In this document: piece after piece, positions 32,924-42,099 of the stretch | How positions within the stretch are numbered: the stretch's first letter is position 1 | Layout: each line of letters opens with the position of its first letter | NCBI GenBank assembly: GCA_045633845.1 | Contig: JAZQZC010000017.1 | Coordinates: forward strand, 1-64,000 | Direction: 5' to 3' | DNA: 64,000 bases | DNA from: RGIG4708 sp045633845 | GTDB taxonomy: Bacteria > Bacillota > Clostridia > UMGS1810 | The notes under the pieces: generated by a model | The model's input: the letters and a program-made list of their open reading frames with translations, nothing else | Databases searched by the model: none | Told to the model about the DNA's origin: nothing | Translations under genes and position numbers: made by a program

Positions 32924-34732
32924 ATGTCTGACAATCAGAACAAAATACGTAATTTTTGTATTATAGCACATATAGACCACGGCAAATCAACGCTTGCAGA
33001 CAGAATGCTCGAAAAAACAGGTGTACTTACAGAGCGCGAAATGCAGGATCAGATTCTTGACAATATGGACCTTGAACGTGAAAAAGGTATAACAATAAAG
33101 GCACGCGCCGTAAAGCTTATATATAAAGCAAATAATGGTGAAGAATATATACTTAATCTTATAGATACACCAGGACATGTAGACTTTAATTACGAGGTTT
33201 CGCGAAGCCTTGCTGCATGCGAAGGCGCAGTACTTATTGTTGATGCCGCCCAGGGTGTTGAGGCACAAACATTGGCAAACACATATCTGGCAATAGACCA
33301 TAATCTCGAAATTGTACCTGTGATAAACAAAATTGATTTGCCAAGCGCGCGTCCTGATGAGGTTAAACAGGAAATAGAGGATATAATTGGAATTCCAGCG
33401 GACGATGCGCCTCTTATTTCGGCCAAACAGGGTATCGGCATTGAAGATGTGCTCGAAAAAGTTGTTGAGCTTGTACCGCCGCCATCAGGTGACCAGAATG
33501 CTCCTCTTAAAGCCCTTATATTTGACTCTTATTATGACAGCTACAAGGGCGCAATAGCATATGTACGTATAGTTGACGGAGAAGTAAAGGTTGGCGATAC
33601 AATAAAGTTTATGGCCACAGGAAAAGTATATCCTGTTGTAGAAACAGGATATCTTTCACCTCTTGGTTCTGTGCCGTCAAAATCGTTAAAAGCTGGTGAG
33701 GTAGGATATATATGCGCAAGCATCAAAACAGTATCTGATGCCAATGTTGGTGATACAATCACCAATGCTGATTACCCCGCATCCGAGCCGCTTCCAGGTT
33801 ATAAGTCCGTAAATCCAATGGTATTTTGCGGTGTTTATCCTGCGGATGGTGCAAAATACGGAGACCTTCGTGATGCCCTTGAAAAGCTCAGATTAAACGA
33901 TGCTGCACTTTCTTTTGAAGCAGAAACATCTGTTGCACTCGGCTTTGGGTTCCGCTGTGGTTTTCTTGGACTGCTCCATATGGAAATTATACAGGAACGA
34001 ATTGAAAGAGAGTTTAATCTTGATATTGTAACCACCGCTCCAAGTGTTATTTACAAGGTTATCAAGACCAACGGCGAAACTGTTATGATAGATAACCCCA
34101 CAAATCTCCCAGCTCCGTCGGAAATTGACTATATGGAAGAGCCTCTTGTAAAAGCTGATATAATGCTTCCTACAGATTTTGTTGGCAATATAATGGATTT
34201 GTGTCAGGAACGCAGAGGTATTTTTAAGGATATGCAATATCTTGACAAAACCCGTGTTGTACTGCATTACCATATGCCTCTAAACGAAATTATATATGAC
34301 TTTTTTGATGCACTTAAATCGCGTACTAAGGGTTATGCATCACTTGACTATGAAATGCTTGGATATCAGCGTTCGGAGCTTGTAAAGCTTGATATTTTGC
34401 TTAATGGCGAGATGGTTGATGCGCTGTCTTTCATAGTTCACAGCGAAAAAGCTTATTCAAGAGGCAGAAAAATTGCGGAAAAACTCAAAGAATCTATTCC
34501 AAGACAATTGTTTGAAGTGCCTATTCAGGCAGCAATCGGAAACAAAATTATCGCAAGAGAAACTGTCAAAGCAATGCGCAAAGACGTATTGGCAAAGTGT
34601 TACGGCGGTGATATTACACGAAAGAAAAAACTCCTCGAAAAGCAAAAAGAAGGTAAAAAGCGTATGCGCCAGGTTGGAACTGTGGAAATTCCGCAGGAAG
34701 CGTTTATGTCTGTTTTGAAGCTTGATGAGTAG
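32924..34732 (+). CDS. lepA: Elongation factor 4 (LepA GTPase)
   Basis: A 602-residue translational GTPase of normal length. G1 is AHIDHGKST (residues 14-22), G3 DTPGHVDF and G4 NKIDLP; domains II, III and V follow, and the LepA-specific C-terminal domain carries the GGDITRKKKLLEKQKEGKKR motif. It remodels stalled or back-translocated ribosomes. It is a single gene with its own promoter and terminator, divergent from the gdpP operon. Confidence 0.97.
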   Translation: MSDNQNKIRNFCIIAHIDHGKSTLADRMLEKTGVLTEREMQDQILDNMDLEREKGITIKARAVKLIYKANNGEEYILNLIDTPGHVDFNYEVSRSLAACEGAVLIVDAAQGVEAQTLANTYLAIDHNLEIVPVINKIDLPSARPDEVKQEIEDIIGIPADDAPLISAKQGIGIEDVLEKVVELVPPPSGDQNAPLKALIFDSYYDSYKGAIAYVRIVDGEVKVGDTIKFMATGKVYPVVETGYLSPLGSVPSKSLKAGEVGYICASIKTVSDANVGDTITNADYPASEPLPGYKSVNPMVFCGVYPADGAKYGDLRDALEKLRLNDAALSFEAETSVALGFGFRCGFLGLLHMEIIQERIEREFNLDIVTTAPSVIYKVIKTNGETVMIDNPTNLPAPSEIDYMEEPLVKADIMLPTDFVGNIMDLCQERRGIFKDMQYLDKTRVVLHYHMPLNEIIYDFFDALKSRTKGYASLDYEMLGYQRSELVKLDILLNGEMVDALSFIVHSEKAYSRGRKIAEKLKESIPRQLFEVPIQAAIGNKIIARETVKAMRKDVLAKCYGGDITRKKKLLEKQKEGKKRMRQVGTVEIPQEAFMSVLKLDE

Positions 34733-34756
34733 GGGAGTCACCTCTCAAATATATGT

Positions 34757-34788
34757 AAAAAAGGATGAATTTAAATTCATCCTTTTAT
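34757..34788. terminator. Bidirectional intrinsic terminator
   Basis: A palindrome with an AAAGGATGAA/TTCATCCTTT stem flanked by A-runs and T-runs, between convergent lepA and the recombinase gene. Confidence 0.88.
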
Positions 34789-34797
34789 TATATAAAA

Positions 34798-35817
34798 TTA
34801 TTCAGTATCTGTATTGTCAATATCAGAATTCAGCTTTAAATCAGAAAGAGGATTTTTGTTTGCAGCCTCACGCAAATCATCATTCCTTATATGTGTATAT
34901 ATCTGAGTGGTCGAAAGCGAAGCATGACCGAGAAGCTCCTGCAAAGTTCTTATATCTACGTTGCCTTCTTTAAACATCAGTGTTGCTGCCGTGTGTCGAA
35001 GCTTGTGCGGCGAAAACAATTCAAAATCAAGGTCAGCTGCCTGAAAATATTTTTTTGCAATCAGCTCAACCATTCTGTTGCTAATTCGGGTGCCGCGGCT
35101 GCTTACAAATAAAGCGTCTTTGTGTCCTGGTTTTATAATATCATTAGGCCGAACAGCCATATAGCTGTTTATGGCGTCTATGCACAAATCATTCAAAAAT
35201 ACCATACGTTCTTTATTGCCTTTACCAATAACACGCAGTGTACGTTTTGCGAAATCAATATTGCGCAAGTTAATTCCAACTAACTCGCTTAAACGTAATC
35301 CACAATTCAAAAAGAGCACAAACATAGCCAAATCACGTTCGCGAAACTTGCCGTCAATAGCCTTTAAAAATCTGATAGATTCTTCGAGTGTTAAATATCT
35401 CGGCATACGTTTTTTGATTTTTGGCGAATCAAGATACGCAGTCGGATTATTTTGGATAAATCCAATTTTAATGTGCAAATAATTAAAGAATGATTTTAAG
35501 CTTGCAACTTTACGCGCTCTGTAGTTGTCATTTGAAGATTTTTCGTTATTAATATAAGCCATAAATTCATACAAATCACTTAAGGTGATTTTTTTTAACC
35601 AATTGTCATCAAAATCATCCAGCTTGGTCGAATCAAGCTCCGAAATATCAATTGAACATTCAATAACATACACATAACGAAAAAACATCCGCAAATCATA
35701 ATAGTATTCACGGACAGTATTTTCAGATTTACCTTTTATAACTGTCATAAAATTAAGATAATCACGGAGTATTTGCGGTACATCGCTATATTTTGAACTT
35801 TTGTCATTTGCAGCCAT
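34798..35817 (-). CDS. Tyrosine recombinase, XerC/XerD type
   Basis: A 339-residue tyrosine recombinase. The N-terminal SAM-like DNA-binding domain (about 12-115) is followed by the catalytic domain with Arg in CGLRLSELVG, Lys in GKGNKERM, HKLRHTAA, LGHASLSTTQ and the nucleophile Tyr in IYTH. Length and single-copy housekeeping context fit a chromosome dimer-resolution Xer recombinase rather than a phage integrase; no att site, phage gene or transposon border is adjacent. The window cannot show whether it is XerC, XerD or the sole Xer. Confidence 0.87.
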   Translation of the reverse strand: MAANDKSSKYSDVPQILRDYLNFMTVIKGKSENTVREYYYDLRMFFRYVYVIECSIDISELDSTKLDDFDDNWLKKITLSDLYEFMAYINNEKSSNDNYRARKVASLKSFFNYLHIKIGFIQNNPTAYLDSPKIKKRMPRYLTLEESIRFLKAIDGKFRERDLAMFVLFLNCGLRLSELVGINLRNIDFAKRTLRVIGKGNKERMVFLNDLCIDAINSYMAVRPNDIIKPGHKDALFVSSRGTRISNRMVELIAKKYFQAADLDFELFSPHKLRHTAATLMFKEGNVDIRTLQELLGHASLSTTQIYTHIRNDDLREAANKNPLSDLKLNSDIDNTDTE

Positions 35818-35831
35818 TTTTGCCCTCTTCC

Positions 35832-35859
35832 ATTTCGCAAAATTTTAATTTTGCGAAAT
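35832..35859. repeat. Perfect 12-bp palindromic hairpin upstream of the Xer gene
   Basis: ATTTCGCAAAAT (35832-35843) pairs fully with ATTTTGCGAAAT (35848-35859) around a TTTA loop. No T-run follows on the minus strand, and the hairpin lies just before the Xer ribosome binding site. It may be an operator, an RNA stability hairpin or a weak terminator for the DJ-1 gene. Confidence 0.5.
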
Positions 35860-35894
35860 AACCAATTAAATTTGTAAACCTGTTCCCTTACACC

Positions 35895-36440
35895 TTATTT
35901 GTAAAGCATCTCAGTAATCAGATTGTCAGCCACTTCTTTGGAATTAAAAATTTCAACAAAAGCTTTTGCAAATTCGTGAGTTGTTCCTGGGCCTTGCGAA
36001 GTTATTATGTTATCATCGCATACAACTCGCTCTTTAATTAACTGTGCATTTTTCATATCATCAAAAAAAGCGGGATTTACGGTTGCTTTTTTATTTTTTA
36101 AGTAACCAAACTCCTCAAACACTACATAAGGTGATGCACAGATTGCTCCCATAAGTATTTTATTGTCAAATGCATAGTCAAGCAATGCTTTAACAGATTG
36201 GTTATCACGCAGATTGTATGCACCAGGCAAACCACCTGGCAATACAACTGCTTTAATTTGTGAGTAGTCAATATCTTTTATATTATAATCTGCAACAACC
36301 TTTATATTGTGAGAGCCTGTATTCTGACCGTTGTTGTCTGTAGAAACTGTTACAGCATTAACGCCTGACCTTCTTAATATATCCACAAAAGCAAGGGCTT
36401 CTATTTCTTCAAAACCATTTGCCAATAATACGCATATCAT
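35895..36440 (-). CDS. DJ-1/PfpI family protein
   Basis: A 181-residue DJ-1 superfamily protein. The reactive Cys is C101 in the nucleophile elbow GAICASP, and the N-terminal Glu pair E11/E12 in ANGFEEIEA supplies the conserved acid that tunes it. Members act as glyoxalases, deglycases or redox-linked chaperones; the substrate is not deducible. GGAGGT precedes the ATG. It ends a tlyA-radC-DUF2156-DJ-1 leftward run. Confidence 0.9.
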   Translation of the reverse strand: MICVLLANGFEEIEALAFVDILRRSGVNAVTVSTDNNGQNTGSHNIKVVADYNIKDIDYSQIKAVVLPGGLPGAYNLRDNQSVKALLDYAFDNKILMGAICASPYVVFEEFGYLKNKKATVNPAFFDDMKNAQLIKERVVCDDNIITSQGPGTTHEFAKAFVEIFNSKEVADNLITEMLYK

Positions 36441-36443
36441 AAT

Positions 36444-37337
36444 TTATACCTCCGTAATGATGCATTTATATTTATCTGTAAGAAATGCGGGCTTGTAAGA
36501 CATTTTTGCTTTTCTCAGTCCGTCTATTCCCATATCCTCTTCCCTGTTAATATATTTAAATTTTTTGTTTAATACATTGGAAAATTCATAATTAATTGCT
36601 GCAAACGAACCATTATAATTTATATCTGCTTTTTCTATATGAACAAGCGCAGTATCTTCTGTTCGTTTTTCACCAATTGTGTATGCTACAAGATTATCAT
36701 CAACAAATATCGCTCCGCCGACAAGTCCAAAATACTCAAAATTGTCCAAAGCACATTTAACGCTTACATATTCACTTGCAAATGCTTCGGTGTCTCCTTT
36801 ATATTTATTGTGCAGCCATTGGTGGGTTTTTTTGATGCACATAGGAATAATAGATTTGTCAACATCAACATATCTGTAATTGTAAAGACTTTTGAATTTG
36901 TTTACGTGATTTTTTTTGGAATGGAGCTCTTTGCCCGATAAATTGGCAAGATTTTCACTTAAGTATACATATTCCTGATAATTGCGTATCTGAGAATATT
37001 CAACATTCAGCTTATCACAACCACAAATTGCATCAACAAAAGCCTGATTGCCATCGAGAACCTTAAATTCAATATTATTGTGCCTGCAATACTTTAGTAC
37101 CTTTAATGTTGGTAAAATCAGGTCACAGTTATTTGTATACGGCATTGAAAAAGCAATATTCCCTTTTGAATTGTTATATTTTAATACAAGTGCATCATCT
37201 GTAACCGCATATTCTGCATTATATTGATTTTTCCACATCATAATATTTGCAAATGACGCTTCGGAATTAATATAGTTACTTGTAAATCTGTTAAACAGAG
37301 CTTTATCTGTTAATTTAAGTTTTGTAAATTCAATCAA
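36444..37337 (-). CDS. DUF2156 / phosphatidylglycerol lysyltransferase C-terminal-like protein
   Basis: A 297-residue protein with the double GNAT-like fold of the DUF2156 family; the N-terminal SEASFANIMMW stretch and the C-terminal NREEDMGIDGLRKAKMSYKP are characteristic. It corresponds to the soluble catalytic half of MprF-type aminoacyl-phosphatidylglycerol synthases without the membrane part, and the true acyl donor and acceptor in stand-alone members are unknown. The start is TTG at 37337, overlapping the radC stop by 4 nt, so translation is coupled. Confidence 0.82.
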   Translation of the reverse strand: MIEFTKLKLTDKALFNRFTSNYINSEASFANIMMWKNQYNAEYAVTDDALVLKYNNSKGNIAFSMPYTNNCDLILPTLKVLKYCRHNNIEFKVLDGNQAFVDAICGCDKLNVEYSQIRNYQEYVYLSENLANLSGKELHSKKNHVNKFKSLYNYRYVDVDKSIIPMCIKKTHQWLHNKYKGDTEAFASEYVSVKCALDNFEYFGLVGGAIFVDDNLVAYTIGEKRTEDTALVHIEKADINYNGSFAAINYEFSNVLNKKFKYINREEDMGIDGLRKAKMSYKPAFLTDKYKCIITEV

Positions 37338-38206
37338 TTTTCCAACATACCTCTTTCAGAAAAACTTGTATAACGGTCTCGGTAGCATATAATATGGTCT
37401 ATAAGCTTGATATCTGCAGCGTCAAGGAGCTGAGCTATTCTGTGAGTATTTGTAATGTCCTCATTAGAAGGCTCAAGATTACCGCTTGGATGGTTGTGAC
37501 AAAGTATTATACTTTTTACTCTGCTAACCATTGCAGCTCTCAAAACCCTTAGCGGATAGTTTTCTGTGCTGTCCTCATCGCCCTTGCTGATAACACGTGT
37601 ATCCACAACCTTTGAATTGTTGTTGATACAGATTATGTGCAATGCTTCGTTTACATCGTATCCGTAACGTGATGCACAATATTCACCTGCCCGTTCACAA
37701 TTTATAAGTATGTCATTTTTAGGTCTGTTATAAAAATGCATAAACTTTTGCACTTCATTATACTGGCTTATGATAATTGCCGAACGTTCTGTGAGCCCTG
37801 CCAGCATAAGTTCATCGATATTGGCATTAATAACGTTTTCAAAGCAGCCAAAATGCTTAATCAGATTTATTGCAATGCCATTGGTATCCTGTCTGAGATA
37901 GCAATTATACAAAAGCATTTCAAGAACCTCGTGATCTTCAAAATCGTAAAACAAGCTATCTCGATATTTGGCGTACATTCTTAATCTGTGGTCTTTGTGC
38001 GGTGCTACGCCATGCAGCTTTTTGTTGTTTTCTTTTGCTATTTTTGTAAAATCTTGTGATTTTTTATCATCAGCTGCAATTTGTTCTGCCCTGGCAATTT
38101 CGGCAGACATTTGTGCCTCGGCTTCGTCGTACTCGTCATCATATCCAGAGTATAGTTCATATAGCTTTTTGTCTTCTTCGTCAATCATATCAATATTGTA
38201 TTTCAT
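37334..38206 (-). CDS. radC: RadC-family JAB/JAMM domain protein
   Basis: A 290-residue protein with an acidic N-terminal extension (about 1-65, Glu/Asp-rich), a helix-hairpin-helix-like middle and a C-terminal JAB metalloprotease fold. The JAMM zinc motif is H237-x-H239-x10-D250 in HNHPSGNLEPSNED. The family is historically called a DNA repair protein, but direct evidence for repair is poor. It lies between tlyA and a DUF2156 gene. The acidic extension is longer than in most RadC proteins. Confidence 0.9.
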   Translation of the reverse strand: MKYNIDMIDEEDKKLYELYSGYDDEYDEAEAQMSAEIARAEQIAADDKKSQDFTKIAKENNKKLHGVAPHKDHRLRMYAKYRDSLFYDFEDHEVLEMLLYNCYLRQDTNGIAINLIKHFGCFENVINANIDELMLAGLTERSAIIISQYNEVQKFMHFYNRPKNDILINCERAGEYCASRYGYDVNEALHIICINNNSKVVDTRVISKGDEDSTENYPLRVLRAAMVSRVKSIILCHNHPSGNLEPSNEDITNTHRIAQLLDAADIKLIDHIICYRDRYTSFSERGMLEN

Positions 38207-38218
38207 ATTTGTACCCCG

Positions 38219-39013
38219 TCACATATTATGTGCTTCATTTGTAATTTGAATTATTTTTTGCTCACTTACAAGCTGCCCCTGGGCAGCTTTTCTCAGATGC
38301 AGCAAAAACTCAATGTTTCCTTCCGGGCCTTTTATTGGTGAAAAATCAACATCAACAACAGAAAATCCTATTTCGTTTGCAATATCAATTGTATTTTGAA
38401 TAACCTTTTTGTGTATGTTGATATCCCTGACAACACCTTTTTTTCCAACTTCTTCGCGCCCGGCTTCAAACTGCGGCTTGACAAGTGCAACAAGCTGTCC
38501 TCCTGCACAAAGCATTTCAAATGCCACCGGCAGAACAAGCCTTAAGGATATAAATGAAACGTCGATAGATATAAATGAAATATCATCTGTAATAAGTGAC
38601 ATATCTATATATCTGATGTTTGTTCGTTCCATATTAACAACTCTCGGGTCATTGCGAAGCTGCCAGGCAAGCTGTCCGTATCCTACATCAATTGAATATA
38701 CTTTAGAAGCGCCATTTTGCAGCATACAGTCGGTAAAGCCTCCTGTTGAAGCACCGATATCTGCACACACCAAGCCATTTAAATCAAGAGAAAAACTTTT
38801 AATTGATTTGTCAAGCTTTAAACCACCTCGGCTTACAAAAGGCAGCTGACCGCCTTTTACTTCAATCATTTGACCTTCTTTTACTTTGTCGCCAGCTTTA
38901 TATGCTTTTTGACCGTCAACATAAACCTGACCTGCCATTATAAGTGCTTTTGCTTTTTCGCGGCTTTCTACAAGTCCTTTGTTTACAAGTTCAACATCTA
39001 ATCTGTTGTTCAT
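38219..39013 (-). CDS. tlyA: TlyA-family rRNA 2'-O-methyltransferase
   Basis: A 264-residue protein with an N-terminal S4 RNA-binding domain (1-60, RLDVELVNKGLVESREKAK) and a FtsJ-like methyltransferase domain; the SAM motif is CADIGASTGGFTDCML near 82-97. TlyA methylates 16S C1409 and/or 23S C1920. The ATG overlaps the dxs stop by 4 nt (ATGA). The dxs-tlyA order matches dxs-yqxC of B. subtilis. Confidence 0.94.
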   Translation of the reverse strand: MNNRLDVELVNKGLVESREKAKALIMAGQVYVDGQKAYKAGDKVKEGQMIEVKGGQLPFVSRGGLKLDKSIKSFSLDLNGLVCADIGASTGGFTDCMLQNGASKVYSIDVGYGQLAWQLRNDPRVVNMERTNIRYIDMSLITDDISFISIDVSFISLRLVLPVAFEMLCAGGQLVALVKPQFEAGREEVGKKGVVRDINIHKKVIQNTIDIANEIGFSVVDVDFSPIKGPEGNIEFLLHLRKAAQGQLVSEQKIIQITNEAHNM

Positions 39014-40848
39014 TTTAACTCCTCTTTGATAATTCGGGAAATTTTTTCGCTTGTAAGTGAATAAATATCAAACAGCTCATCTTGTTTGCCATGCTGAATA
39101 AATTGACAAGGGAATCCAAGCTTAACACACTTTACATTATATTTGTTTGCAACAGAAGTAACTGTATCCCCTACTCCGCCAATATTTATATTGTCTTCAA
39201 GCGTAAATACCGTTTTTACGTTTTGGCAAATAGTTTGTATGCATTGTTCGTCTATAGGTTTTACAGTCCTCAAATTAACAACAGAGCAACAGATACCCAG
39301 TTCTGAAAGCATCGAAGCTGCCTTTATAGCAACATCCGTCATTTTGCCACAAGTAAATATTGCAGTGTCACTACCCTGCTTTATTATTTCTGCCTTTGAA
39401 ATAGCAAATGCATCTGCAGTCTCTCTTGAGCTGACACTGCCCTTTGGATATCTGATTGCAACAGGTCCGCTACACTCATTTGCAGCATAATCCATCATTT
39501 GTACAAGCTCGGTGTGGCAAGAAGGTGTCAGTATTGTCATATTGGGCATATGACTTAAGAATGACAAATCAAACACACCCTGATGGGTTTCGCCGTCATC
39601 ACCTACAATACCAGCTCTGTCTATAGCAAATACAACATGTAAATTCTGCATACAAACATCGTGAATAATCTGATCGTAAGCTCGCTGCAAAAATGTGGAA
39701 TATATACAAACAAAAGGTGTAAGTCCTCCGGCGGCAAGACCAGCAGCCATTGTAACAGCGTGTTCTTCGGCAATGCCTACGTCAAAGGTTCTGTCGGGAA
39801 AATCTTTATAAAATCCCGAAAGTCCGCATCCCGAAATCATCGCAGCAGAAATAGCCGTAATTTTTGGGTTTTTTGCAGCCATTGAGCGTAGAATTTCACC
39901 AAAAGCATCAGAATATTTAAGATCTGCCGATTTATCGCTGTCACATAAAGCAGAAACACCATGGTATTTGTCAGGGTTTTCTTCGGCATCTTTATATCCG
40001 CAGCCTTTTTTGGTCAATGTATGAATAAGAACAGGCTCTTTTGTATCTTTTACCTGATTAAAGATGTTGGTTAACTCCTCGATATTATGTCCGTCAATAA
40101 TACCTACGTACTTTATACCTATACTTTCAAAATATGGTGCAGCAACTGCAGCAAGCTTAAATTTATCACGAGCAGATTCAAGAAAATTTGAAATGTTTTC
40201 TCCTGCTTTGCCATGCTTGCCCAAAAATTCCGAAATGGCACTTTTGGTATTTTTGTATTTAGGATTAACATGCAATTTTGCCAAATGTGCAGACAAGCCG
40301 CCAACGTTTTTTCCGATAGACATTTCGTTGTCGTTTAAAATAATTATTAATCCGCTTTTGCGCTGACCAATGTCATTGAGTGCCTCAAAAGTCATACCAC
40401 CGGTCAAGGCGCCATCGCCAATAAAAGCTACAATATTGCGATTGTCGCCATTTAAATCGCGTGCACGCGCAAGCCCTACTGCTGCCGAAATAGATGTACT
40501 GGCATGTCCAACATCAAAAGCGTCATAAATACTTTCGCTCCGCTTTGGAAAGCCCGATAATCCATTTAACTGCCTCAATGTAGGAAAAGCATTTTTTCGT
40601 TCGGTAATTATTTTATGTACATACGACTGATGCCCGACATCAAATACAATGCGGTCATAATCAAAGTCAAATACCTTGTGAAGAGCAAGCGTCAATTCAA
40701 CCACTCCAAGGTTAGAAGCAAGATGTCCGCCTGTCGTAAGCACATTATCTATTAAAAATTGTCTGATATCTGCAGAAAGCTCGCTGAGCTGACAAGAAGT
40801 AAGCTGCTTTAAATCTGCAGGAGTGTTGATTTTTTCAAGAATGCCCAT
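39010..40848 (-). CDS. dxs: 1-deoxy-D-xylulose-5-phosphate synthase
   Basis: A 612-residue thiamine-diphosphate enzyme, first step of the MEP pathway, condensing pyruvate and glyceraldehyde 3-phosphate. The N-terminus has TGGHLASNLGVVELT and DVGHQSYVHK; the TPP motif is GDGALTGGMTFEALN; the transketolase-like half has EEHAVTMAAGLA and DDGETHQGVFD. The ATG at 40848 is 1 nt beyond the oapA stop (TAA-T-ATG), suggesting coupling; the open frame to 40989 lies inside oapA and is rejected. Confidence 0.96.
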   Translation of the reverse strand: MGILEKINTPADLKQLTSCQLSELSADIRQFLIDNVLTTGGHLASNLGVVELTLALHKVFDFDYDRIVFDVGHQSYVHKIITERKNAFPTLRQLNGLSGFPKRSESIYDAFDVGHASTSISAAVGLARARDLNGDNRNIVAFIGDGALTGGMTFEALNDIGQRKSGLIIILNDNEMSIGKNVGGLSAHLAKLHVNPKYKNTKSAISEFLGKHGKAGENISNFLESARDKFKLAAVAAPYFESIGIKYVGIIDGHNIEELTNIFNQVKDTKEPVLIHTLTKKGCGYKDAEENPDKYHGVSALCDSDKSADLKYSDAFGEILRSMAAKNPKITAISAAMISGCGLSGFYKDFPDRTFDVGIAEEHAVTMAAGLAAGGLTPFVCIYSTFLQRAYDQIIHDVCMQNLHVVFAIDRAGIVGDDGETHQGVFDLSFLSHMPNMTILTPSCHTELVQMMDYAANECSGPVAIRYPKGSVSSRETADAFAISKAEIIKQGSDTAIFTCGKMTDVAIKAASMLSELGICCSVVNLRTVKPIDEQCIQTICQNVKTVFTLEDNINIGGVGDTVTSVANKYNVKCVKLGFPCQFIQHGKQDELFDIYSLTSEKISRIIKEELK

Positions 40849-40849
40849 A

Positions 40850-41407
40850 TTATACATCCCTTTTCTTAAGCATAAATATTCTTTTAAATCTATAAATAAT
40901 CTTACCGCAGTTTTCGACAATAATATAACTCTTGGAAATAGCAAAGTTTTTGCCATAAGCTTTGCCACCAACCATAAGTGCCGAAACAATTGCAGTCATA
41001 AGTAAATTTACCATTACAGAACTGACAATCGGTAATTTGTTATATACATTTATTGCAACAGCTGCAGCCAGGCTACCCGACAATACACCTGCAATATCTC
41101 CGATTACGTCGTTACAAAAGCTGGATACTTTTTCGGCATTTCGTATCAAATCAATAGATTCTTTTGAACCAGGAACTTTTTTTGCGGACTTTGCATGAAA
41201 AGGCACCTCAGTTGCGGTAGCTACTGCAAGTCCTATAATATCAAAAACAATACCAAGCAAAATAACAAGTATAAGCACAACTACAGAAATTGCGATACTC
41301 AGGTCATTTACAACGGTATTGGTAAGCAAGCCTAAGGATATTGATATTATAAAAGACATAACTGTAACTTTAATTACCCAATTATAATCCGGTTTGAATT
41401 TTTTCAT
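40850..41407 (-). CDS. oapA: OLE-associated membrane protein OapA
   Basis: A 185-residue protein with four hydrophobic segments (about 11-30, 36-62, 98-120, 125-147), a basic loop (HAKSAKKVPGSK, 71-82) and a basic C-terminus. Two similar motifs, D56-I-I-G59 and D100-V-I-G103-D104, lie in the second and third segments, suggesting an internal repeat. Size, topology and position between an OLE-like RNA and dxs fit OapA, the membrane protein known to bind OLE RNA and recruit it to the membrane. The ATG at 41407 is 30 nt past the RNA 3' end. Identification rests on context plus these features, not on a search. Confidence 0.85.
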   Translation of the reverse strand: MKKFKPDYNWVIKVTVMSFIISISLGLLTNTVVNDLSIAISVVVLILVILLGIVFDIIGLAVATATEVPFHAKSAKKVPGSKESIDLIRNAEKVSSFCNDVIGDIAGVLSGSLAAAVAINVYNKLPIVSSVMVNLLMTAIVSALMVGGKAYGKNFAISKSYIIVENCGKIIYRFKRIFMLKKRDV

Positions 41408-41436
41408 CTGATTTCTCCATATAATTTAAAAAACAC

Positions 41437-42080
41437 AATGGTGGTAATATACAAAGTAAAATTTACGGCTTAGGTCCGGCTGGATTTCCCATAAGATTAC
41501 TGTTTCGTCGCCAAATCAGCAGTTCCCTTTTAAAATCTTATATGCACAGTTACCTGATGCATTGCCGGATTACCACTTAGATCCGTACTGCAATCCTTTG
41601 TATAAAACAGTCTAGGAGTTTTCCTCACAATCGATTTAATTCTTAGCCTCTTTTGCAAATGAGGTTTAAAGAGCGATTACAACAAATCAATGGCCGTTGA
41701 TTTGTTGTATGAACAATTTTCCACCACATTCACTCAAGGCAGGCTACACTGCTCACAGCATATTGTTACCTATACCGCAAAACAGGTTTTATCCCGCAAC
41801 ATAAGCAGCTTTGAATAAAAAAGCACCTTGCGGCACTAAGGGGAACAGTATTGTAATAAATACAACCTGCCCCATCATTGCCTACATATACGGGTCTCCA
41901 CGGAAAGAGGGTCAACGCCCGCATGCCATTGCGGATCGCCCTGATTCCTTAACTCCCAGCAAATGCCCCAAACTGGGCGTAAGAAGCACTCACCAGGAAC
42001 TTCATCGATATGCCCTTTAATGGATTTTTAGGCCCATCTTACAAACTAAAACGACTGACTAGAATACTGCACCACCATAT
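41437..42080 (-). ncRNA. ole: OLE (ornate, large, extremophilic) RNA
   Basis: This roughly 640-nt interval has no plausible gene on either strand and is richer in G+C and in helices than its surroundings. Its two ends pair: ATGGTGGT at the 5' side (42078-42071, minus strand) with ACCACCAT at the 3' side (41446-41439). Internally there is a perfect 12-bp hairpin (41679-41690 with 41697-41708) and others, such as CCTC/GAGG at 41647-41664. It lies between xseB and a four-helix membrane protein followed by dxs and tlyA, the characteristic OLE-oapA locus. OLE RNA forms a membrane RNP with OapA linked to ethanol, cold and Mg2+ stress tolerance in Bacillus halodurans. It is probably co-transcribed from the spoIIIA/nusB/xseAB side; no own promoter is evident. 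Confidence 0.88.
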
Positions 42081-42099
42081 GTTTAATTAACATAATTTA

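Noticed and set aside
34798..35817. Xer-type recombinase as part of an integrated phage or conjugative element
   Set aside because: No phage, plasmid, relaxase or attachment-site features lie beside it; neighbours are housekeeping genes.
40849..40989. N-terminal extension of dxs
   Set aside because: The extra 47 codons lie inside oapA in another frame; DXS proteins start near MGILEKINTPADLK.
41811..42020. A 69-codon plus-strand ORF inside the OLE interval
   Set aside because: It has no ribosome binding site, no protein-like composition and lies antisense to the structured RNA.
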